A model generated the notes under the pieces. That model was not told the DNA's origin, did not search any database, and saw nothing but the letters and a program-made list of their open reading frames with translations. DNA of 35,879 bases from Comamonadaceae bacterium (GTDB lineage: Bacteria; Pseudomonadota; Gammaproteobacteria; Burkholderiales; Burkholderiaceae_C). Below, piece by piece: positions 19,797 through 27,645 of this stretch. How positions within the stretch are numbered: the stretch's first letter is position 1; every line of letters starts with the position of its first letter. Both the position numbers and the translations under genes were made by a program. The stretch spans positions 1 to 35,879 of the forward strand of contig CANGDZ010000033.1 in the NCBI GenBank assembly GCA_947452785.1, read 5' to 3'.

Positions 19797-21856
19797 GCCA
19801 CAGGCTCCAACGGGGATTCGTTCAGATCGACCGCAATGGTCAAAGGCCCGGCTGAGGCGTCGTTCTCGTCTTCTTCTTCCGTGTTGTCGGCCACCAGCGC
19901 TGTGGCCGGGCTGTCCAGGCGCTCCAATACAGTCCCATTCACGTCCAACGCGATCGCATCAATATGGCCAAGTTTGACGCGCACTTTGGCGCCGCGCTCC
20001 ATGCCTTGCGCGCCCAGGACGGTGAGCACCAGCGGCAGTTCATCGGCGCGGACTAGCCATTGCCCGCCGGCGGCTTCTTTGAACAGCGTGGCGGTCAGCT
20101 CGGTGATGTGTTGTTGCGCCAGGTACTGCAGCGTCCAAAAGCGTTCCATGCCCGATTGGTAGCTGTTGTAGGCACTGTAGGCCGCGTCGAAGCTGCTGAT
20201 GATGGCGAATAACTGTGCATCCTTGGGTTTGAAAGGTGCGGCCAATGCCGCGGTGGCGCCATGGCGGGCGCAGGCAATGATCTGCCACTGGTTCACCAAA
20301 TCGGTGTAGCGGCGCAGCGGCGAGGTGCTCCAGGCGTAGCTGGGCACGCCAATGCCGGCATGCGGCAAGGCCTTGGTGCCCATGCGCACCTTGACACCGG
20401 GAGCCAGGCTGGCCTGGCTGCGGTAAATGGCCGGTACGCCAAAGCTGGCCAGCCACTGGCCCCAGGTGCTGTTGGCCAAGATCATGGCTTCGGCCACGAT
20501 CAAGTCCAACGGTGCGCCGCGCTGGCGCGTACCGATGCGCACAAGCTCGTTGCCCACCGGGGGCAGGCTGGGGTTGTCGCGCGCCAAGCGGAAGGTGTAG
20601 TCGGGGCGGTTGAAGGTTTCGGGTTTGCCGCGCACCACTTCGCGCCCGGCTTTGAGGTGCTGCGCCAGGCGCCAAAAGAAAGCCAGCTCGGTGCGAGGCA
20701 TCGGCAGATCGGGCTGCGCGCTGGCATGGGCAAAGTCGGGGTTCTCCAGCCACTCGGCGGTGACCAGGCTGTCGAGCTGGTCATGGCGCAGGTTGGCTGC
20801 GATATGCACTTTCTCGATGCGGGTCTCGCTGTCCAACACCGCTAAGCTGACCTCGTCAAAGCGCACATACAGCGACAACGCTGGGCAGTCCTGGCCTTCG
20901 GCCAAGGTGTAATTTTTCACCACATCGTCGGGCAGCATGGTGATTTTGTAGCCCGGCATGTAGACGGTGGACAAACGCTGGCGGCCCAGTTGGTCAATTG
21001 GGCTATCAGGCAAGACCGCCAAGCCGGGGGCGGCGATGTGGATGCCGACCGTCACCGTGCCGCTGCCCAAGCCCTGCAACGACAAGGCATCGTCAATTTC
21101 GGTGGTGTGCGAGTCGTCAATCGAATAGGCCCGCACCGAGGCCAGCGGCAAATCGTCGGTGATCGCCGGGGCCGACAACGCAGGAAAGCCTGTGCCTTTG
21201 GGGAAGTTGTCGAACAAAAAGCGCTGCCAATGAAAGTCGTAGGCCGACTCGATGGCGCCGGCTTGTTGCAGCAAGTCGAGTGGCGCGGTTTGGGTGGCGC
21301 GGCTGGCCTCGACCACGGCTTTGTATTCGGGGGCGTTTTTGTCGGGGCGGAACAATATTTTGTACAGCTGCTCGCGCACCGGCGCGGGGCAGATGTGCTG
21401 CGCCAATTCGCCGGCCCAAGTCTCGATTTGCGCCAGCACCTGTTTTTTCTTTTCGATTCCCGCCAAGGCCAAGGCCAGGGTTTCGGCCGAAGCCTTGCGA
21501 AAACGCCCTTTGCCCGCGCGGCGAAAGTAATGCGGCGCTTCAAACAGGGTGATCAGTGCCGCCACCAACTCGGTGGTGGTGGCGCTGGCGCTGAAATAGT
21601 CGTGCGCCAGATCGGCAAAGCCAAATTCGGACTCGGGGGCGAATTCCCAAGCCAAATTCAAGTCGATGGTTTCACTCAGCGCCTGTGCCTGCGCCAGCAG
21701 CGCTGCAGGGGTGGGCTTGTCAAACTTCAGCAGCAGATTCGCGGCTTTGACTTTGACGCGTTTTCCGCTGTCCAGCTCCACCTGGCTCGAGGCCTCGGCT
21801 TCCGACAAGATGCGACCGGCCATGAATTTTCCGGCTTCTTCAAACAATGCAAACAT
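19793..21856 (-). CDS. RNase II family (RNB domain) exoribonuclease
   Basis: This is an RNB-domain 3'-5' exoribonuclease of about 687 residues. The catalytic acidic cluster is seen in AYSIDDSHTTEIDDALS (about 243-259), where RNase II and RNase R bind magnesium. Further RNB signatures are GYKITMLPDD, RTELAFFWRLAQHLK and YAWSTSPLRRYTDLVNQWQI. Overall it resembles the RNase II-like proteins of Burkholderiales rather than E. coli Rnb, so I give no symbol. I use the ATG beginning MFALFEEAGKFMAGRIL. A TTG at 21886 would add ten residues and overlap the esterase gene. It lies between that gene and mtgA in one operon. Confidence 0.9.
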   Translation of the reverse strand: MFALFEEAGKFMAGRILSEAEASSQVELDSGKRVKVKAANLLLKFDKPTPAALLAQAQALSETIDLNLAWEFAPESEFGFADLAHDYFSASATTTELVAALITLFEAPHYFRRAGKGRFRKASAETLALALAGIEKKKQVLAQIETWAGELAQHICPAPVREQLYKILFRPDKNAPEYKAVVEASRATQTAPLDLLQQAGAIESAYDFHWQRFLFDNFPKGTGFPALSAPAITDDLPLASVRAYSIDDSHTTEIDDALSLQGLGSGTVTVGIHIAAPGLAVLPDSPIDQLGRQRLSTVYMPGYKITMLPDDVVKNYTLAEGQDCPALSLYVRFDEVSLAVLDSETRIEKVHIAANLRHDQLDSLVTAEWLENPDFAHASAQPDLPMPRTELAFFWRLAQHLKAGREVVRGKPETFNRPDYTFRLARDNPSLPPVGNELVRIGTRQRGAPLDLIVAEAMILANSTWGQWLASFGVPAIYRSQASLAPGVKVRMGTKALPHAGIGVPSYAWSTSPLRRYTDLVNQWQIIACARHGATAALAAPFKPKDAQLFAIISSFDAAYSAYNSYQSGMERFWTLQYLAQQHITELTATLFKEAAGGQWLVRADELPLVLTVLGAQGMERGAKVRVKLGHIDAIALDVNGTVLERLDSPATALVADNTEEEDENDASAGPLTIAVDLNESPLEPVA

Positions 21857-21882
21857 AGGCCCGATTGTCCCATGCTCTGGCT

Positions 21883-22488
21883 TCAAGCCAGGTTCAAGAA
21901 ATCCAGAATATCCGACCGGTGTGCGTCGAAATCAGACAAGGCATGGTCACTGCCTGGCAGCAACTTGATCCGTGCGTGCGGCAGGTGGCTGACCATTTCC
22001 TCCCAGCGCAAGACTTCGTCCCCCTTGGCCACGATGGCGAAAGTCTCGCAATGGGGTGACAGCCGGCGGGTTTGCAGCTGTTCCAGCTCATTCACATACT
22101 CTGGCTGAAAGTAAAACGATTGGCTCGGGTCATGCCAAGCTTGTTGCAGTCCCACATGGTGGGCCAGATCGCGGGCGGGCTCGACGGCCGGATTGAGCAA
22201 GACCGCGCGGCAGCCGGTGGCAGCGGCAAAGCATTGCGCGTAAAAACCACCCAAAGAAGAACCGATCACGGCGGTTTGCGCCCAAGGCCAATCGGCCGTA
22301 CCTTGCAGCACCAGGTTCATGGCCTCTTGGGGTGAGGGCGGTAACTGCGGGCACCACCAATGCACGTTGGGATGGCCTTGGCTGACCCATTGCGCCATTT
22401 TTTGCGCTTTCATCGAGTGCGGGGAAGAGCGGAAACCATGCAGGTACAGCAAATGGGTGGTGTGGGCGAAGGGAGGCATGACTGACAT
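21883..22488 (-). CDS. YqiA-like alpha/beta-hydrolase (probable esterase)
   Basis: A 201-residue alpha/beta-hydrolase of the YqiA/YcfP type. Visible elements are the oxyanion loop LYLHGFRSSPHSMKA (14-28), the nucleophile elbow GSSLGGFYA (Ser78), an acidic residue in VAKGDEVL and the catalytic histidine in GSDHALSDF. YqiA of E. coli is an esterase with poorly defined substrates, so the true role is unknown. The ATG at 22488 has GGGAG eight bases upstream; an internal ATG at 22479 is less likely. It is the first gene of the - strand operon with the nuclease, mtgA and ruvC, and is divergent from rodA with 33 bases between starts. Confidence 0.85.
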   Translation of the reverse strand: MSVMPPFAHTTHLLYLHGFRSSPHSMKAQKMAQWVSQGHPNVHWWCPQLPPSPQEAMNLVLQGTADWPWAQTAVIGSSLGGFYAQCFAAATGCRAVLLNPAVEPARDLAHHVGLQQAWHDPSQSFYFQPEYVNELEQLQTRRLSPHCETFAIVAKGDEVLRWEEMVSHLPHARIKLLPGSDHALSDFDAHRSDILDFLNLA

Positions 22489-22515
22489 TATCAGAGCTCC
22501 CAGAGCGGGGATAAT
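22488..22515 (+). promoter_or_regulatory. Candidate rodA promoter
   Basis: GATAAT at 22510-22515 (5 of 6 matches to TATAAT) ends 7 bases before the rodA ATG. TTATCA at 22488-22493 (4 of 6 to TTGACA) lies 16 bases further up. The predicted transcript start falls on or beside the ATG. The only purine-rich run, GGGG at 22507-22510, is too distant for a normal Shine-Dalgarno. Confidence 0.45.
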
Positions 22516-22521
22516 GCGCGG

Positions 22522-23676
22522 ATGCAACCCGTGATTCAAAAACAGACTCTGAGCCAGCGCCTGCTGTTCTGGTTCGATGGCTTTGATGGCCCCTTGGCGC
22601 TGGCCGTGCTGGTGCTGGCCTGCGCGGGCTTGCTGATCATGTTTTCTTCAGGCTACGACCACGGCACCCGTTTTGTCGACCATGCCCGAAACATGCTGAT
22701 TGCGGCGGTCATCATGTTTGTAGCGGCGCAAATTCCACCGCAAAAATGGATGGACTTGGCCGTGCCCTTGTACACCTTGGGTGTGTTGCTGTTGATCGCC
22801 GTGGCCTTGTTTGGTGTCACCAAAAAAGGCGCTCAGCGCTGGGTGAATTTGGGTGTGATCATTCAGCCCAGTGAAATTTTGAAAATCGCCATGCCCTTGA
22901 TGCTGTCCTGGTGGTTCCAAAAGCGCGAGGGGCAGCTGCGCCCTTTGGACTTTGCCGTGGCCGGGGCTTTGCTGGCCATGCCGGTGGGTTTGATTTTGAA
23001 ACAACCCGATCTGGGCACCGCCATGTTGGTGCTGTCCGCCGGTTTGTCAGTGATTTTCTTTGCCGGTTTGAGCTGGCGCTTGATTGTGCCGCCGATGGTG
23101 CTGGGCTTGCTCGGCATCGTCTTGCTGGTGGTTTTTGAATCCAGCTTGTGTGCCGACGGGGTGAATTGGCATGTGCTGCACGAATACCAGCGCCAGCGCA
23201 TTTGCACCCTGCTCGATCCCAGTCGCGACCCCTTGGGAAAGGGCTTTCACATCATTCAGGGCATGATCGCCATTGGCTCGGGCGGCTTTTGGGGCAAGGG
23301 CTTCATGCAGGGCACGCAGACGCATTTGGAGTTCATTCCTGAGCGCACCACCGACTTTATTTTTGCTGCCTTCTCTGAAGAGTTTGGATTGTTTGGCAAT
23401 GTGCTGTTGATCGCCGGCTTTCTCTTTTTGGTCTACCGCGGACTGATGATCGCACTGGACGCGCCGACCTTGTTCACTCGCTTGTTGGCGGGCAGTGTGA
23501 CCATGATTTTCTTCACCTATGCCTTCGTCAACATGGGCATGGTCAGCGGTATTTTGCCGGTGGTGGGCGTGCCCTTGCCGTTCATCAGCTATGGCGGCAC
23601 CGCCATGGTGACCTTGGGGCTGGGTTTGGGCATTTTGATGTCGGTCGCCAAAGCCAAACGCTTGGTGCAAACATGA
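22522..23676 (+). CDS. rodA: Rod-shape peptidoglycan glycosyltransferase RodA
   Basis: RodA (MrdB) is the SEDS-family glycosyltransferase of the elongasome that polymerises lipid II along the side wall with PBP2. The 384-residue protein has about ten membrane segments and RodA-type signatures: QRWVNLGVIIQPSEILKI, LLDPSRDPLGKGFHIIQGMIAIGSGGFWGKG, the acidic loop FIPERTTDFIFAAFSEEFG, and LPFISYGGTAMV. The extracellular HLEFIPERTTDF loop separates it from FtsW. Its usual partners mreB, mreC, mreD and mrdA are not upstream here. The stop overlaps the next gene by four bases (ATGA). Confidence 0.96.
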   Translation: MQPVIQKQTLSQRLLFWFDGFDGPLALAVLVLACAGLLIMFSSGYDHGTRFVDHARNMLIAAVIMFVAAQIPPQKWMDLAVPLYTLGVLLLIAVALFGVTKKGAQRWVNLGVIIQPSEILKIAMPLMLSWWFQKREGQLRPLDFAVAGALLAMPVGLILKQPDLGTAMLVLSAGLSVIFFAGLSWRLIVPPMVLGLLGIVLLVVFESSLCADGVNWHVLHEYQRQRICTLLDPSRDPLGKGFHIIQGMIAIGSGGFWGKGFMQGTQTHLEFIPERTTDFIFAAFSEEFGLFGNVLLIAGFLFLVYRGLMIALDAPTLFTRLLAGSVTMIFFTYAFVNMGMVSGILPVVGVPLPFISYGGTAMVTLGLGLGILMSVAKAKRLVQT

Positions 23677-24578
23677 GCTCGGCCCTGCTGCCGGCTCATC
23701 CTCAGGTGGCTGTGATCGGTGCGGGCAATATGGGCGGCGCCATGCTGGCGCGCTTGTGTGAAGCGGGTTGGGCGGTATCGGTTTGTGATGTTGACCCGTT
23801 GCGCCAGACACAAGCCGAGGCCTGCGGCGCTTTGGCGCAGCCCACACCGCTGTCTGCAGTACAAGGGCTGCAACCCGATGGCTTGGTGCTGATCGCGGTG
23901 GTGGACGCTGTGCAAACTTGGGAGGTGTTGACGGGCGAGCAAGGGGTCTTGGCCGGTTTGAAACCGGGCCACACGGTGATGCTGTGTCCGACCTTGTCAC
24001 CCCAGGACGTGATTGCGTTGCAAGCACGATTGGGGGCTGGTGGTGTGTATTGCATCGATGCGCCCATGTCCGGTGGGCCCTTGAGGGCCCGAGAGGGCAC
24101 TATGAGCCTGATGGTCGCGTGCGCCGACCTTGTGTTCGAACGTCATGCGGCACTCTTGCAGACCCTGAGCCAAAAAATATTCCGCATTAGCACGCAAGTG
24201 GGTGATGGCGCCAAAACCAAACTGGTGAACAATCTGTTGGCGGCCGTTCATTTGAGTGGTGCGGCCGAAGCACTGGCTCTGGCAGAGCGTTTGGGGCTGA
24301 ATCCGCACACCACCTTGGACGTCATGGCGCAGTCCAGTGGACAAAGCTGGATCGCTTCGGACCGCATGCCAAGGGCATTGGCGGGTGACTTTGCTCCTCG
24401 CGCCCATGTGACGCTGCTGGAAAAAGACACCCGTTTGGCCATGGACATGGCGCGCAGTGTGGGGTTTAATGCATCGATGGGGGCGCTGGCGCGCGATGTG
24501 TTTGCACAGGCCAGTGCCGAGGGCTTGGGGCAAGAAGACGATGCCGCTTTGCTCAAGTGGATGCGGCGTCACCGATGA
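23673..24578 (+). CDS. NAD(P)-dependent beta-hydroxyacid dehydrogenase, HIBADH family
   Basis: A 301-residue member of the 3-hydroxyisobutyrate / 6-phosphogluconate dehydrogenase family. It has the dinucleotide motif VAVIGAGNMGGAML (GxGxxG at 16-21), the substrate-site motif CIDAPMSGGPLRAREGTMSLMV and the catalytic-lysine helix GDGAKTKLVNNLLAAVHL. The substrate is not predictable: relatives act on hydroxyisobutyrate, tartronate semialdehyde or L-threonate. It overlaps rodA by four bases and so is probably co-translated with it, although no functional link to wall synthesis is evident. An 85-base gap to tldD follows. Confidence 0.85.
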   Translation: MSSALLPAHPQVAVIGAGNMGGAMLARLCEAGWAVSVCDVDPLRQTQAEACGALAQPTPLSAVQGLQPDGLVLIAVVDAVQTWEVLTGEQGVLAGLKPGHTVMLCPTLSPQDVIALQARLGAGGVYCIDAPMSGGPLRAREGTMSLMVACADLVFERHAALLQTLSQKIFRISTQVGDGAKTKLVNNLLAAVHLSGAAEALALAERLGLNPHTTLDVMAQSSGQSWIASDRMPRALAGDFAPRAHVTLLEKDTRLAMDMARSVGFNASMGALARDVFAQASAEGLGQEDDAALLKWMRRHR

Positions 24579-24651
24579 GCTAACCACGGCCTAAACCCGT
24601 GGGCCCTCAAGTGGATCGAATGGCTTTGCGGCACAGCCTGGGCTCTTTCTC

Positions 24652-24657
24652 TACAAT
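24652..24657 (+). promoter_or_regulatory. Candidate tldD -10 element
   Basis: TACAAT (5 of 6 matches to TATAAT) ends 7 bases before the tldD ATG. No Shine-Dalgarno is present between them. The best upstream -35-like site, TTGCGG at 24626-24631, is 20 bases away, longer than usual. A leaderless tldD transcript is predicted if this element is real. Confidence 0.45.
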
Positions 24658-24663
24658 CAGCCC

Positions 24664-26124
24664 ATGATCTCTCGCGAACCCACTCTTGAACGTCTGGCCA
24701 CGGCCCGGTCCTTGTTGCTCGAACCCTTCGGTTTGGATGAAACACATTTGACGCAGGCCTTGTCGGCCATCAAGGCGAACCAAATTGACGATGCCGATCT
24801 GTACTTTCAGTACACCCGCTCTGAAGGCTGGAGTCTGGAAGAGGGCATCGTCAAAACCGGCAGCTTCAGTATCGACCAAGGCGTGGGTGTGCGCGCTGTG
24901 GCCGGTGAGAAAACCGCGTTTGCCTATTCCGACGATATTTCATTGGCCTCTTTGATGGACGCTGCCTTGACTGTGCGCAGCATTGCCAGCGCTGCGCAAA
25001 ACCGCCGCATCAAAGTGCCGACCCGCAAAGTGGCGCCCAGCCGTACGCTGTATCCCTCCATGGACCCCATGGGCAGCATGGACAGCGCGGCCAAAGTCAA
25101 ACTGCTTGAAAAAGTCGAGCAACTGGCCCGCGCCAAAGACACTCGCATTGTCCAAGTCATGGCCGGCTTGGCCACCGAATACGATGTGGTGATGGTGGCG
25201 CGCGCCGATGGCACATTGGCCGCCGATGTGCGGCCTTTGGTGCGTTTGTCGGTCTCGGTGATTGCCGAGCAAGGCCAACGCCGTGAGTCCGGCAGTGGCG
25301 GCGGCGGTGGCCGTTTTGGCTTGGCGTATTTTGACGACGCCATGATCCACAGCTACGTGAACGACGCGGTCCATGCTGCCGTGACGAATCTCGATGCCCG
25401 CCCCGCGCCAGCGGGTGAAATGACGGTGGTCTTAGGCCCAGGCTGGCCCGGCGTGCTGTTGCATGAAGCCATCGGTCATGGCCTGGAGGGTGACTTCAAC
25501 CGCAAAGGCTCCAGCGCCTTCAGTGGCCGCATTGGGCAACGCGTAGCGGCCAAAGGCGTGACCGTGCTGGACGATGGCACCTTGGCCGATCGACGCGGCT
25601 CCCTCAACGTGGACGATGAAGGCCATGTCAGTCAGCGCAATGTGCTGATCGAAGACGGCATCTTGAAGGGCTATATCCAAGACGCGATGAATGCGCGTCT
25701 GATGGGCGTCCAACCGACCGGCAACGGTCGACGTGAAAGCTATGCCCACATTCCGATGCCACGCATGACCAACACCTATATGTTGGGCGGCGACAAGGAT
25801 CCGCAAGAAATTGTGGCCAGCATCAAAAAAGGCCTGTACGCCACCAATTTTGGTGGCGGTCAGGTGGACATCACCAGCGGCAAATTTGTGTTCTCGGCCA
25901 GTGAAGCGTATTGGGTTGAGAACGGCAAAATTTTGTACCCGGTCAAAGGCGCCACCTTGGTCGGCAGCGGCCCAGAGTCGTTGAAAAAAATCACCCTCAT
26001 CGGCAACGACATGCGCCTAGACAGCGGCGTGGGCACTTGCGGCAAAGAAGGCCAAAGTGTGCCGGTGGGCGTCGGGCAACCAACCTTGCGCATTGATGGC
26101 TTGACCGTGGGCGGTACCGCGTGA
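24664..26124 (+). CDS. tldD: Metalloprotease subunit TldD
   Basis: TldD forms a heterodimeric zinc protease with TldE (PmbA). The pair is known to process peptides such as microcin B17 and the CcdA antitoxin. The 486-residue protein carries the zinc motif HEAIGHGLEGDF (HExxxH at 267-272) and the conserved C-terminal region with GTCGKEGQSVPVGVGQPTLRI. The N-terminal half shows ADLYFQYTRSEGWSLEEGIVK and a glycine-rich loop GSGGGGGRFG near 210-219. Length is like E. coli TldD (481). pmbA/tldE is not in this window. The gene is probably transcribed alone from its own promoter. Confidence 0.97.
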   Translation: MISREPTLERLATARSLLLEPFGLDETHLTQALSAIKANQIDDADLYFQYTRSEGWSLEEGIVKTGSFSIDQGVGVRAVAGEKTAFAYSDDISLASLMDAALTVRSIASAAQNRRIKVPTRKVAPSRTLYPSMDPMGSMDSAAKVKLLEKVEQLARAKDTRIVQVMAGLATEYDVVMVARADGTLAADVRPLVRLSVSVIAEQGQRRESGSGGGGGRFGLAYFDDAMIHSYVNDAVHAAVTNLDARPAPAGEMTVVLGPGWPGVLLHEAIGHGLEGDFNRKGSSAFSGRIGQRVAAKGVTVLDDGTLADRRGSLNVDDEGHVSQRNVLIEDGILKGYIQDAMNARLMGVQPTGNGRRESYAHIPMPRMTNTYMLGGDKDPQEIVASIKKGLYATNFGGGQVDITSGKFVFSASEAYWVENGKILYPVKGATLVGSGPESLKKITLIGNDMRLDSGVGTCGKEGQSVPVGVGQPTLRIDGLTVGGTA

Positions 26125-26148
26125 GCGCTTGTGCACTTTCGCGACAGG

Positions 26149-26165
26149 CTGACACAAGCTGTCAG
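26149..26165. repeat. Short inverted repeat upstream of the aroG leader
   Basis: CTGACA at 26149-26154 and TGTCAG at 26160-26165 form a perfect 6-base inverted repeat with a 5-base centre. It lies about 23-39 bases before the predicted start of transcription of the leader, a position where repressors or activators bind. It has no T-tract, so it is not a tldD terminator. The sequence CTTGTGC also occurs as a direct repeat at 26128-26134 and 26169-26175. The binding protein, if any, is unknown. Confidence 0.35.
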
Positions 26166-26172
26166 AAACTTG

Positions 26173-26181
26173 TGCTACATT
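26173..26181 (+). promoter_or_regulatory. Extended -10 promoter of the aroG attenuator
   Basis: TGC followed by TACATT (TACATT at 26176-26181) makes an extended -10 element, TGn plus a hexamer with 4 of 6 matches. A -35 at normal spacing is not evident, which is tolerable for extended -10 promoters. It ends 7 bases before the leader-peptide ATG at 26188, so the transcript may begin with AUG. Confidence 0.5.
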
Positions 26182-26187
26182 GAACCC

Positions 26188-26259
26188 ATGACTTCGCGAA
26201 TTGCTTTCTATTTTTACTTTTGGTTCTCTGTCCCCGGCGGACGAGAGGCGAGCGCGTAA
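26188..26259 (+). CDS. Aromatic amino acid attenuator leader peptide of aroG
   Basis: This 24-codon frame encodes 23 residues. It opens MTSRIA, then has seven aromatic codons in a row, FYFYFWF (codons 7-13: TTC TAT TTT TAC TTT TGG TTC), and ends VPGGREASA before TAA. Such a run is the hallmark of leader peptides (compare pheL and trpL) in which ribosome stalling on scarce aminoacyl-tRNA decides termination. This one contains all three aromatic residues, matching the downstream gene, the first enzyme of aromatic synthesis. No Shine-Dalgarno is visible, and the ATG probably sits at or near the transcript start, as known for rhizobial trpL. It is too short to be found by ordinary gene callers. 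Confidence 0.85.
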   Translation: MTSRIAFYFYFWFSVPGGREASA

Positions 26260-26310
26260 GCAACCCCACTCAGTCAAAACCGCCGGTGCCACAAGCCCGG
26301 CGGTTTTTTT
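26226..26310 (+). promoter_or_regulatory. Transcription attenuator: alternative hairpins before aroG
   Basis: Three mutually exclusive pairings can be drawn. Hairpin 1:2 uses CTCTGTCC at 26226-26233 and GGAC-G-AGAG at 26239-26247 around a CCGGC loop. The antiterminator 2:3 pairs CCGGCGG at 26234-26240 with CCGCCGG at 26280-26286. The terminator 3:4 pairs 26276-26286 with 26297-26307. The segment CCGGCGG occurs both in region 2 and in region 4, which is the classical design. Stalling on the aromatic codons 26206-26226 would block 1:2 and favour 2:3, giving read-through into aroG; free translation to the stop at 26259 would favour termination. Confidence 0.75.
26276..26310 (+). terminator. Attenuator terminator upstream of aroG
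   Basis: AAAACCGCCGG at 26276-26286 and CCGGCGGTTTT at 26297-26307 form a perfect 11-base stem with a 10-base loop, followed by a run of seven T at 26304-26310. It lies between the leader peptide and aroG, 38 bases before the aroG ATG, so it acts as a premature terminator. Confidence 0.92.
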
Positions 26311-26348
26311 ATTTTCATTTCATTTTTTAATTTTCAAGGAGTTTCACG

Positions 26349-27473
26349 ATGCCCGATAAAGCCAAAGCGCAAACCGAAGCCTGGTATGCGAACCAAGTCG
26401 ACAAAACTGGCCAAACCGACGACGAACGCATCAAGGACATCACCGTGCTTCCACCTCCAGAACATTTGATTCGCTTTTTCCCGATTGCCAACACGCCGGT
26501 GGAAAAGCTGATTGCGCAGACGCGCAAAAACATTCACCGCATCATGCATGGCAAGGACGATCGTTTGCTGGTCATCATTGGCCCCTGCTCGATCCATGAC
26601 CCTGCTGCTGCGTTGGAATACGCACGCCGCCTCAAACCTCTGCGCGAAAAATACGCCGACAGTCTCGAAATCGTGATGCGCGTGTACTTTGAAAAACCGC
26701 GCACCACGGTGGGTTGGAAGGGCTTGATCAACGACCCCTACTTGGACGAAAGTTGCCGCATCGACGAAGGTCTGCGCATCGCGCGTCAGCTGCTGATCGA
26801 GATCAACCGCTCTGGCTTGCCCGCTGGCAGTGAGTTTCTCGATGTGATCTCGCCCCAGTACATTGGGGACTTGATCAGCTGGGGTGCCATTGGTGCACGC
26901 ACGACCGAGAGCCAGATTCACCGCGAATTGGCTTCTGGCCTGTCGGCGCCGATTGGCTTCAAGAATGGCACCGATGGCAATATCAAGATCGCCACCGATG
27001 CTATCCAGGCCGCCGCGCGTGGTCACCACTTTTTGTCGGTGCACAAGAACGGTCAAGTCGCCATCGTGCAGACACAAGGCAACAAGGACTGCCATGTGAT
27101 TTTGCGCGGCGGCAAAGCGCCCAATTACGATGCGGCCAGTGTGGCTGCGGCGTGTAAAGAACTGGAAGCCGCCAAGTTGCCGGCCACTTTGATGGTGGAC
27201 TGCAGCCATGCCAACAGCAGCAAGCAGCATTTGCGTCAGATCGATGTGGCCAAAGACATTGCCGCGCAAATGGCCGGCGGATCTCACCAGGTGTTTGGCG
27301 TGATGGTGGAAAGCCATCTGCTCGACGGTGCGCAAAAGTTCACGCCCGGCAAAGATGACGTGAGCAAGCTGACCTATGGCCAAAGCATCACCGATGCCTG
27401 CATCGGCTGGGAGGACAGTGAGGGCGTGTTGCAGGTCTTGTCGGATGCGGTGAAGGCGCGTCGTTCGCGTTGA
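26349..27473 (+). CDS. aroG: 3-deoxy-D-arabino-heptulosonate 7-phosphate (DAHP) synthase, class I AroG/F/H type
   Basis: The enzyme condenses phosphoenolpyruvate and erythrose 4-phosphate in the first committed step of the shikimate pathway. The 374-residue protein aligns closely with E. coli AroG. It has VIIGPCSIHDPAAALEYA with the metal Cys (Cys80), VYFEKPRTTVGWKGLINDP, GAIGARTTESQ, KNGTDG, the metal His in DCSHANSSKQ, the Glu in GVMVESHL and the Asp in SITDACIGWED. The N-terminus is about 15 residues longer than in E. coli. A Shine-Dalgarno AAGGAG lies eight bases before the ATG. The isozyme's feedback amino acid cannot be read from sequence. Expression is predicted to be controlled by the upstream attenuator. 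Confidence 0.95.
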   Translation: MPDKAKAQTEAWYANQVDKTGQTDDERIKDITVLPPPEHLIRFFPIANTPVEKLIAQTRKNIHRIMHGKDDRLLVIIGPCSIHDPAAALEYARRLKPLREKYADSLEIVMRVYFEKPRTTVGWKGLINDPYLDESCRIDEGLRIARQLLIEINRSGLPAGSEFLDVISPQYIGDLISWGAIGARTTESQIHRELASGLSAPIGFKNGTDGNIKIATDAIQAAARGHHFLSVHKNGQVAIVQTQGNKDCHVILRGGKAPNYDAASVAAACKELEAAKLPATLMVDCSHANSSKQHLRQIDVAKDIAAQMAGGSHQVFGVMVESHLLDGAQKFTPGKDDVSKLTYGQSITDACIGWEDSEGVLQVLSDAVKARRSR

Positions 27474-27524
27474 ATTGTGTGGGCGGCGTTTTCAGCAGCG
27501 CCAGCTTTGATTATTCGCGAGGTC

Positions 27525-27607
27525 GCGTTCAGCGACGCCGACTTCGTCCTGGCTCGACGCCGCTTCGCGTCTAAAGTCGCCAGGCCGAAGCCGGCATCAC
27601 TGAACGC
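27525..27607. repeat. Long imperfect hairpin A downstream of aroG
   Basis: A 29-base arm at 27525-27553 pairs with 27579-27607 at 25 of 29 positions. The 25-base loop itself contains GACGC-CGCTTC-GCGTC (27556-27571), a small perfect hairpin. The whole is one nearly continuous stem of about 83 bases. Confidence 0.75.
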
Positions 27608-27645
27608 TGATGGCTATGAGCAGAGTTTCGCGTTTGGCGCGCTTG

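Noticed and set aside
20990..22108. 372-codon open frame on the + strand opposite the RNB nuclease
   Set aside because: It covers the antisense of a real gene and has glycine- and arginine-rich composition with no motif.
24584..24602. Hairpin CCACGG-N7-CCGTGG after the dehydrogenase gene as a terminator
   Set aside because: The stem has only six pairs and no T-tract follows.
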